Assembly (NCBI GenBank): GCA_008501545.1
Contig: QQUM01000458.1
Location: 1 to 6,118 of the forward strand
Length of the DNA stretch: 6,118 nucleotides
Reading direction: 5' to 3'
Source of the DNA: Calditrichota bacterium
Lineage (GTDB): Bacteria; Zhuqueibacterota; Zhuqueibacteria; Zhuqueibacterales; Geothermadaptataceae
Part shown: piece after piece, positions 1 through 4,189 of the stretch
Layout: each line of letters starts with the position of its first letter
Position numbering within the stretch: position 1 is the first letter of the stretch
Translations under genes and position numbers: made by a program
Notes under the pieces: generated by a model
Databases searched by the model: none
Seen by the model: the letters and a program-made list of their open reading frames with translations, nothing else
Told to the model about the DNA's origin: nothing

Positions 1-573
1 ACCGTGGGATGTCCCGATCGAAATCTCCCAAGAATCAACGCCTGTACGTGAAACGAAATCTACCACCTCTTCAGGCTGTGTGTAGATCGATTTTGCTGCG
101 ACAACATCGTCTTCGATACCTGCGAGTACGCCGAGTTCGCCTTCTACAGTCACATCATGCTTGTGGGCATATTCTACGACTTTTTGTGTGAGTTCAACGT
201 TTTTTTCATAGGGATGATGGGAGCCGTCGATCATGACACTGGAGAAACCGCTTTCGATGCAGGAAACACACAGTTCGTACGTATCACCATGGTCCAAATG
301 GAGTGCGATTGGGAAATCATAGCCTTTGTTTTTCGCCATTTGGACTGCGCCTTCTGCCATATAGCGAAGCATGGTCTGGTCTGCATAGTTACGGGCACCG
401 CTGGACACCTGTAGAATTACCGGACTTTTTGATTCTCCGCAGCCATTTATAATTGCTTGAATTTGTTCCAGATTGTTGAAATTATAAGCGGGAATTGCAT
501 ATTTCCCCTCAAACGCTTTTCTGAACATTTCTCTTGTGTTAACAAAACCTAGATCTTTGTAGTTTGTTGCCAT
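1..573 (-). CDS. fba: Class II fructose-1,6-bisphosphate aldolase, N-terminal part (cut by window edge)
   Basis: Glycolytic/gluconeogenic cytoplasmic enzyme that reversibly cleaves fructose-1,6-bisphosphate into dihydroxyacetone phosphate and glyceraldehyde-3-phosphate using a divalent metal, normally zinc. The visible 191 residues begin MATNYKDLGFVNTREMF and contain the hallmarks of the family: the substrate-pocket segment YNFNN at 30-34, HLDHGD at 92-97 (Asp94 is the expected catalytic acid, His95 a metal ligand), MIDGSH at 114-119, VEGELG at 143-148, and IGTSHG at 186-191, whose His190 is another expected metal ligand. The frame is open through base 1, so roughly the last 130-145 residues of a usual 320-335-residue protein lie outside the window; this is an edge effect, not a broken gene. 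The ATG is supported by GAGGT about 8 nt upstream. It is divergent from the next gene and has its own promoter candidate. The family call is firm; substrate specificity (FBP versus tagatose-bisphosphate) is inferred from the Bacteroidetes-like N-terminus. Confidence 0.95.
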   Translation of the reverse strand, partial: MATNYKDLGFVNTREMFRKAFEGKYAIPAYNFNNLEQIQAIINGCGESKSPVILQVSSGARNYADQTMLRYMAEGAVQMAKNKGYDFPIALHLDHGDTYELCVSCIESGFSSVMIDGSHHPYEKNVELTQKVVEYAHKHDVTVEGELGVLAGIEDDVVAAKSIYTQPEEVVDFVSRTGVDSWEISIGTSHG

Positions 574-645
574 TTGTAAACCTCATTCGTATTTTATCAT
601 GATGGGATGTTCATTTCTTTTAAAAGCAAACTTCAAAGTATTGCA

Positions 646-674
646 ATTATACGTGAAAATCAAGGGAATTGCAG
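646..674 (-). promoter_or_regulatory. Candidate promoter of the aldolase gene
   Basis: On the minus strand a perfect TATAAT lies at 651-646. Seventeen bases upstream is CTGCAA (674-669), a poor -35 matching TTGACA at three of six positions. Transcription would start near 639, giving a leader of about 65 nt before the aldolase ATG. The -10 is seen directly; the promoter assignment is inference, and the lineage's sigma-factor consensus is unknown. Confidence 0.35.
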
Positions 675-735
675 TTTTTAACCCTACTAAAACCTTTGAA
701 ATAATGAAATTTAATTTTGGCTATTAAAATCAAAT

Positions 736-767
736 TTGGCAAATAGCTGTTGATGTGTCTATATAAT
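736..767 (+). promoter_or_regulatory. Candidate promoter of the acetyltransferase gene
   Basis: TTGGCA at 736-741 matches the -35 consensus at five of six positions. It is followed by TATATAAT at 760-767: the perfect TATAAT (762-767) is 20 bp away, longer than usual, while the overlapping TATATA (760-765) gives 18 bp. A start near 775 would leave a leader of about 140 nt. Such motifs occur by chance in AT-rich DNA, so confidence is low. Confidence 0.3.
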
Positions 768-917
768 TCTTAATGTGTAAAACCGAACATTATATTCCGC
801 TCGAAAAGATTGTTGAATAATTTATTCTTTTCTTTGAATTTAGGGTAACTTCACTTATCTTTTCTGTTGTTGCAATATCGATTGTATTACCTTTTTATTT
901 TTTTATATCTGGACTTT

Positions 918-1613
918 ATGAGCTGGGAACAACTAAAAAGGGACTTTTACTCAGTTGGTACTACCGGCTTATTAAAAGACCTTTTCATACGGATCGTCAA
1001 TTTATTCACCTTTTTTAAAGTGCTGCATTGCCTCGCCATTGAGGAAACAGCCCTTCACCATGAGATAAAAGAGCTGCACCCCGCCTATACGGATAGATTT
1101 CTTACACAGGAGGAAGTTGAAACCTTCTTACAGGACGAAGTGACCCGCATGCCGGAATATGTGGTAGAACTGGGCATGAACAAATTGGACGACTGCCTTG
1201 GATTGCTCGATAATGGGCGATTGATAAATTATTGCTGGTATTCTGATTTACCGACACGGCTTAACCGGAATCTTGAAGTCCATTTTAATCCTGAGTACAA
1301 ATATGCCTATCGTTCCTACACAATCATTCCTTTCCGGGGCCAACGCTTACAAGGATTGAACCTTTATCACGCACTGAAAAATTACCAGCTCAAAGGCTAT
1401 AAAGGCATTGTTGCCTATGTCGATAGCAATAATTTTAATTCACTGCGTTCACTTGATCACCTTGGTTTTGATTTGTTTGAACGGATTATAATTATAAAAT
1501 TTCTAAATACTTACTACGTTTTTAAGCCCTTCGGTGATACGCCCTACCAGTTTAAGATTCAATTAACCGACGACGCCTCCAAAAAATACAAGCTCAAGAC
1601 TATTACAATCTAA
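918..1613 (+). CDS. GNAT-type N-acetyltransferase, uncharacterised
   Basis: A 231-residue protein whose C-terminal half looks like a GNAT acyl-CoA-dependent acetyltransferase. The segment from about 133 (SYTIIPFRGQRLQGLNLYHA) fits strand beta4 followed by the acetyl-CoA pyrophosphate-binding turn (R140-GQRLQ-G146) and its helix. Residues 168-184 (VDSNNFNSLRSLDHLGF) fit the later GNAT segment in which an Asn and Ser precede a helix ending in LGF. The N-terminal 60 or so residues (LKRDFYSVGTTGLLKDLFIRIVN) resemble the leader of GNAT proteins often found near polysaccharide genes, a recollection rather than a search. The substrate is unknown. I chose ATG 918; the frame extends to TTG at 867, but that would add 17 mostly hydrophobic residues with no Shine-Dalgarno close by. 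ATG 918 also has only a weak TGGA upstream, so the start is uncertain. No terminator was recognised after the stop. Probably cytoplasmic and monocistronic. Confidence 0.72.
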   Translation: MSWEQLKRDFYSVGTTGLLKDLFIRIVNLFTFFKVLHCLAIEETALHHEIKELHPAYTDRFLTQEEVETFLQDEVTRMPEYVVELGMNKLDDCLGLLDNGRLINYCWYSDLPTRLNRNLEVHFNPEYKYAYRSYTIIPFRGQRLQGLNLYHALKNYQLKGYKGIVAYVDSNNFNSLRSLDHLGFDLFERIIIIKFLNTYYVFKPFGDTPYQFKIQLTDDASKKYKLKTITI

Positions 1614-1908
1614 ATAGCCCTGGGTTTTACCAATCCCTGCACAATTTCTTGTCCTAAATTCTATGTGAAAATTTTTTTTAAAAGGAGCTGTTTCGACCGT
1701 GTTTTTTTTCATTTCTCTACACTCAGGTACAGAATCATCATTTGAAAGTCGAATTGTGACCAATCTTTGTGTAACTATTGCAGCAACATTTTGTGGCAAA
1801 GTATTTTACTCTTTTAAGTTATTATTTTTATTGAAACAATACCACTTCTGAAACGTCTTCCAAAACAAACGAAAGAAACCTAAATTCTCAATAATTCTGG
1901 AGGCCACA
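1614..1908. other. AT-rich spacer, no confident feature
   Basis: This lies between two same-strand genes. There are T-tracts at 1672-1679 and 1702-1709, but no clear GC stem precedes either, so no terminator is called. A 50-codon GTG frame (1699-1851) follows an AAGGAG, but its product is low-complexity and Phe-rich and I do not accept it. No -35/-10 pair stands out. The spacing and the strong ribosome site just before 1909 suggest the next gene is separately transcribed. Confidence 0.5.
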
Positions 1909-2313
1909 ATGAAACGCTTAATGCTTATTTTTATCGCAATTGCACTTTTATTCTCTTTTACCACTTTGCAGGCAAATGAACCGGAGCGCAGTCAGGAATT
2001 CTGGAAAATGTATAGCAAGAATCTGGTTAAATGTATTAAGGAAGGGAATGAAGGCGTGCGCTATGCTGCACTGCAACGTATTATAAGTTATGGTGACAAA
2101 TTGGATGTTAACGCCGCTGTTTTCGACATTATGCGAATTTACCGAACCGATCCAAATGTTCATGCCAAACAACTGGCCCTGAATGCCTTGCATAAAATGA
2201 GAAATGAATGGGCAATCGGATTTTTAAAACTACAGATCAGGCATGAAAAAAATGTTGCCCTGCGTAATCAAATTTACGCCATGATTAAAGACTACGAAAA
2301 ATCCAACATGTAA
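1909..2313 (+). CDS. Small exported helical-repeat (HEAT-like) protein
   Basis: A 134-residue protein of unknown function. Residues 1-22 (KR, then a long hydrophobic run ending in LQA) form a clear Sec signal peptide with likely cleavage after Ala22, so the mature protein of about 112 residues should be periplasmic. There is no lipobox Cys. The mature part is entirely helix-like. Segments around 34-60 (NLVKCIKEGNEGVRYAALQRIIS), 67-97 (VNAAVFDIMRIY... through VHAKQLALNALHKM) and 98-129 follow the pattern of paired amphipathic helices with V/A-R-x-x-A turns seen in HEAT repeats, which usually bind other proteins. The start is well fixed by GGAGG at 1899-1903, five bases before the ATG. The gene stands alone, converges on the C45 lipoprotein gene and ends in a shared terminator. 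The HEAT assignment is by pattern and the role is unknown. Confidence 0.8.
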   Translation: MKRLMLIFIAIALLFSFTTLQANEPERSQEFWKMYSKNLVKCIKEGNEGVRYAALQRIISYGDKLDVNAAVFDIMRIYRTDPNVHAKQLALNALHKMRNEWAIGFLKLQIRHEKNVALRNQIYAMIKDYEKSNM

Positions 2314-2360
2314 TTCTCTCGTATAAATCCGCGGATCGCGTGCCTGTCCACGATTTTTAT

Positions 2361-2394
2361 AAAAAAAGCCGAACTCATGAGTTTGGCTTTTTTT
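2361..2394. terminator. Bidirectional intrinsic terminator between convergent genes
   Basis: Left arm 2361-2376 (seven A, GCC, G, AACTC) pairs with right arm 2379-2394 (GAGTT, T, GGC, seven T), with one G-T wobble. The central ATs leave an effective four-base CATG loop. The flanking A7 and T7 tracts make it work in both directions: for the exported helical-repeat gene ending at 2313 and for the C45 gene ending at 2540. A second weak hairpin just before it (CGTG 2339-2342 with CACG 2349-2352, then T5) could assist on the plus strand. Confidence 0.85.
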
Positions 2395-2407
2395 ATTGGC
2401 TCCCTTT

Positions 2408-2539
2408 TTACAGGTTATTCAGTCGTGCTGAGTTTGACTTCCGCATTCTTTTTGTCGAGTTCATCGAGAAGTTCATTAGATGCTGGAGTTGTTCGTGGAA
2501 TTCGCCGGTGCTATTGACTCGGGTGTCTGAAATCGGATA
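2408..2539 (-). other. Possible decayed or frameshifted C-terminal extension of the C45 gene
   Basis: Directly after the C45 TGA, the same frame stays open for 43 codons to TAA at 2408-2410, starting YPISDTRVNSTGEFHEQLQ. In the frame one base back, the later part reads NELLDELDKKNAEVKLSTTE and stops at 2415-2417. Joined by a one-base shift near HLM, these make a plausible acidic helical tail of about 41 residues. GC content of 2401-2540 is about 44 percent, close to the neighbouring genes and well above the AT-rich spacers. No start codon with a ribosome site is visible, so this is not a separate gene. It may be a remnant of a longer C45 protein, or chance. Confidence 0.3.
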
Positions 2540-3679
2540 TCAATGTGCATCCGTCAGATATTTACTCAATGAAAAAGGAACATAAGTTTGTGTGCTCGCG
2601 TCGGCTTCGTTTTCAGCGTAGGCAACCCACATGCGCAAGGCGGTGCCATCATAAACAATGTTCAGGAGATTGCCGCCATCGTCAGCTAATGCTTTGGACA
2701 GGGCAATCATTTTTTCGGCATTGTAGCTTCCTCTGTTCATATTCAGGTCATTGTGTGCAAGTTCATTGTCCATTGTGTAGTAGATACAATCTGAAACCAC
2801 GCCCGGTACGGATTGATCATTTTCGGCCTTATCTGTCCATTTATGCAATTTGACCGAGTCGGGTGTTGAGACATAGAATTTGACAGCGCCCATTGTCTCC
2901 GGCTTTCCATCACCAACATAAAAAAAGTAGCGTTTTATCAGCTGTGCGTCCTCTATTGTGGTAACCGCATCAGATAATGTTGTTGCATCGTAAAGCATTT
3001 GACGGAAGAGAAAAGAGAAGTGCACGCCATCGAGATTAAATGGTGCCTCGGAATTTGGTGATTCACCTTTCTCGCCTAAAACTATACCGCTTGCATTCAT
3101 CCCGGAGTGTGCGCCAATGTAGCCTGCGAACGTCGCCATTGTGTGCGCATGACCTTTTTTCGGTTTATAAACGACAATGACGGGGAAATCCTGCAGGTGA
3201 GCCTGTTTTACGAAATCGAGGTTACGAATTTGGTATAAATGACCATCTTCGCTGGCTTTTCCCCAGACTGCAACACCGCTGCAAGCGTAATCGGCAATGG
3301 CAGGAATTGCATGTGCTCTTTGAAGCATCGCTAAAGAAACGCCACTACCTTTCGCCAAACCTTGCATCTCTTCTTTAATTCGCGCGTCAATATACGGCTC
3401 AAGGGTGGACCATGTGTTGTCCAGAATCTCATCCGTGAAAAGTTCAGGATGTTGATAGGCAAAATCGAGATAGCCATTCATGCATTTTTCGATGGACGGT
3501 CCCAATGCTTTACCCAGCTGATACCCCATCTCATAGGGTGTGCCCTCTACAACGACCACTTGAATTTCGTCTGCCCCTTCACCAATTTTCTCCATACGTG
3601 CCGAATCTGATGGTTGATTGAAATCGCAAGAAATCAAAACCAATGACAAGAAAAGAAGCGAATGAATTTGTTTTTTCAT
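2540..3679 (-). CDS. C45-family (acyltransferase/hydrolase-like) lipoprotein, NTN-hydrolase fold
   Basis: A 379-residue predicted lipoprotein: residues 1-17 are a lipoprotein signal with lipobox LISC, giving lipidated Cys18. The mature protein resembles the C45 autoproteolytic acyltransferase/hydrolase family, relatives of fungal isopenicillin-N acyltransferase and more distantly of choloylglycine hydrolases. The N-terminal part carries EGTPYEMGYQLGKALG at 45-60, typical of the propeptide. The expected self-cleavage site is before Cys133 in YACSGVAVWGKASEDGHLYQ; that Cys would become the N-terminal nucleophile. RNLDF at 152-156 and the GYIGAHSGMNASGIVLGE segment at 186-203 fit the conserved core. 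Such enzymes cleave or transfer amide-linked acyl groups; the substrate here is unknown. The start has AAGGA 7 nt upstream. It is transcribed divergently from the TonB-dependent receptor and ends toward the shared terminator. The 3' flank suggests the protein may once have been longer. Family call is good; catalytic activity is inferred. Confidence 0.85.
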   Translation of the reverse strand: MKKQIHSLLFLSLVLISCDFNQPSDSARMEKIGEGADEIQVVVVEGTPYEMGYQLGKALGPSIEKCMNGYLDFAYQHPELFTDEILDNTWSTLEPYIDARIKEEMQGLAKGSGVSLAMLQRAHAIPAIADYACSGVAVWGKASEDGHLYQIRNLDFVKQAHLQDFPVIVVYKPKKGHAHTMATFAGYIGAHSGMNASGIVLGEKGESPNSEAPFNLDGVHFSFLFRQMLYDATTLSDAVTTIEDAQLIKRYFFYVGDGKPETMGAVKFYVSTPDSVKLHKWTDKAENDQSVPGVVSDCIYYTMDNELAHNDLNMNRGSYNAEKMIALSKALADDGGNLLNIVYDGTALRMWVAYAENEADASTQTYVPFSLSKYLTDAH

Positions 3680-3876
3680 TTTGAAATCCTTTGTTGGGAG
3701 GTAAATTTTAACGATTTCACGGCCAGAACAGCCACTTTAAATGGTATGACATTTTACTTGTTAAACATACAAAATCATCTGTTTCAACTTTTGTAAAAAA
3801 ATGTATTTTTTAAAGTACTGTAAACATTTTTATTGTAATTTAAGGAATCGTTAATATTTTTAGACTATGTACCTTG

Positions 3877-3926
3877 TTGTATCGTATTTAGGATCACGGT
3901 ACAAATCGTTTCATGCGATTTTTTTT
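3877..3926 (+). terminator. Tandem hairpins ending in a T-tract, weak terminator candidate
   Basis: TTGTATCG (3877-3884) can pair with CGGTACAA (3897-3904), with one G-T wobble and a 12-base loop. Immediately after, AAATCG (3903-3908) pairs with CGATTT (3916-3921) around a 7-base loop and runs into eight T (3919-3926). The two stems share bases 3903-3904, so they compete slightly. The second has terminator form but only two G-C pairs. No plus-strand gene precedes it within this spacer. Confidence 0.3.
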
Positions 3927-4024
3927 CTTACTATAAATCCTTCCAAAATAAAGCACAAGATGGCCATAAAATTTTTACATATTGAGAATCACAAAAAACT
4001 TGGACTCAGAGCTTACATTTCCTG

Positions 4025-4070
4025 GTGAATTGTTTTTACCTGTGAGGTAGACTCAATTTACTTTTTTTTT
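4025..4070 (+). terminator. Strong plus-strand intrinsic terminator upstream of the receptor
   Basis: The outer stem 4025-4032 (GTGAATTG) pairs with 4054-4061 (CAATTTAC), with one G-T wobble. After a 2x2 internal loop, an inner stem 4035-4041 pairs with 4045-4051 (core TACCT/AGGTA) around a GTG loop. In all 15 pairs form, and nine T (4062-4070) follow at once. This is classic Rho-independent terminator architecture. The nearest upstream plus-strand gene ended at 2313 with its own terminator, so this one must act on a leader, a small RNA or stray readthrough. Confidence 0.7.
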
Positions 4071-4103
4071 CACAACAAAGCAAACGATTGCTCCATTGTG
4101 AAA
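4068..4103. repeat. 36-bp nested palindrome, possible operator
   Basis: TTTCACAA (4068-4075) is the exact inverted copy of TTGTGAAA (4096-4103), and inside it AGCAA (4079-4083) mirrors TTGCT (4088-4092). The layout is strictly symmetric: 8-bp arm, 3 unpaired bases, 5-bp arm, 4-base centre (ACGA), then the mirror. It overlaps the T-tract of the preceding terminator on the left and a possible -35 on the right. It could be a repressor or activator binding site or an RNA hairpin; it is not followed by a T-tract, so it is not a plus-strand terminator. Confidence 0.55.
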
Positions 4104-4123
4104 CTCGATTCGTGTCTTAACAT
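4096..4123 (+). promoter_or_regulatory. Candidate promoter of the receptor gene
   Basis: TTGTGA (4096-4101) and TAACAT (4118-4123), 16 bp apart, each match the -35/-10 consensus at four of six positions. A start near 4130 would put the leader ORF and the receptor on a transcript with a leader of about 55 nt. It lies downstream of the terminator, and its -35 sits within the right arm of the palindrome, as an operator would require. The match is mediocre, so this is tentative. Confidence 0.25.
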
Positions 4124-4150
4124 TTTTAGGGGATTAGTATCAAGGAGAGA

Positions 4151-4189
4151 GTGAAAAAATGGTCTAAATCCTGTGAGGATTGCACATGA
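4151..4189 (+). CDS. Candidate 12-codon leader peptide overlapping the receptor start
   Basis: A GTG-initiated frame encodes MKKWSKSCEDCT and stops with TGA at 4187-4189, overlapping the receptor ATG (4186-4188) as ATGA. AAGGAG lies at 4142-4147, only three bases before the GTG, which is closer than ideal. An alternative start at ATG 4159, better spaced from the same ribosome site, gives only Met-Val-stop. The peptide has two Cys (CEDC) and Lys/Trp but no run of one amino acid, so it is not a typical attenuation leader. The overlap suggests translational coupling, in which ribosomes finishing the leader restart at the receptor. Not a known family. Confidence 0.35.
   Translation: MKKWSKSCEDCT
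4167..4181 (+). promoter_or_regulatory. Hairpin over the receptor Shine-Dalgarno
   Basis: AATCC (4167-4171) pairs with GGATT (4177-4181) around loop TGTGA. The receptor ribosome site GAGGA (4175-4179), six bases before ATG 4186, lies half in the loop and half in the stem. The five-pair stem is weak alone, but a ribosome translating the leader ORF would open it, which fits coupling. Confidence 0.4.

Larger units (their letters stand above)
574..917. other. AT-rich divergent intergenic spacer with promoter candidates
   Basis: No convincing gene was found on either strand. The stretch lies between the divergently oriented aldolase and acetyltransferase genes, and is where both should be started. 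A perfect TATAAT faces the aldolase and a TTGGCA/TATATAAT pair faces the acetyltransferase (separate entries). A short inverted repeat GCTATT (720-725) / AATAGC (742-747) flanks the second -35 and could be an operator, but 6-bp arms in such AT-rich DNA may be chance. The remainder, 768-917, shows nothing I can name. Confidence 0.6.
3680..4185. other. Long AT-rich divergent regulatory region
   Basis: The region contains no conventional gene. It separates the divergent C45 and receptor genes and must hold both promoters. For the C45 gene the best minus-strand match is TTGAAA near 3786-3791 with TTAACA 17 bp later, which is weak. The receptor side holds several structured elements listed separately: hairpins at 3877-3926, a terminator at 4025-4070, a palindrome at 4068-4103, a promoter candidate, and a leader ORF. 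The stretch 3680-3870 is very AT-rich with one AAAAATGT/ACATTTTT inverted repeat (3797-3804 / 3824-3831) that I treat as background. Confidence 0.6.

Noticed and set aside
157..414. Plus-strand 85-codon frame within the aldolase
   Set aside because: It is antisense to a clearly coding aldolase frame with conserved motifs.
1563..1799. Minus-strand 78-codon open frame
   Set aside because: It overlaps the acetyltransferase 3' end and the AT-rich spacer, has no domain resemblance and no ribosome site that stands out.
1699..1851. GTG-start 50-codon frame preceded by AAGGAG (MFFFISLHSGTESSFESRIV...)
   Set aside because: The Shine-Dalgarno is 11 bases away, the product is low-complexity and shows no recognisable domain, and the base composition is that of the spacer.
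2327..2336. ATCCGCGGAT perfect palindrome after the helical-repeat gene
   Set aside because: At 10 bp and isolated, it has no T-tract or promoter next to it and looks incidental.
2340..2585. Plus-strand 81-codon open frame
   Set aside because: It starts within the terminator region and runs antisense into the C45 gene; its openness is explained by the coding-like minus-strand tail.
3797..3831. AAAAATGT/ACATTTTT inverted repeat
   Set aside because: The arms are almost pure A/T with a 19-base gap, as expected by chance in this composition.
4068..4103. CRP/FNR-type binding site
   Set aside because: The half-sites are in the inverse order (TCACA then TGTGA) and 20 bases apart, unlike the CRP consensus.
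3700..4140. Cobalamin riboswitch, T-box or other named riboswitch in the receptor leader
   Set aside because: No B12-box, T-box or other conserved riboswitch core was recognised; the region is mostly AT-rich apart from the hairpins listed.
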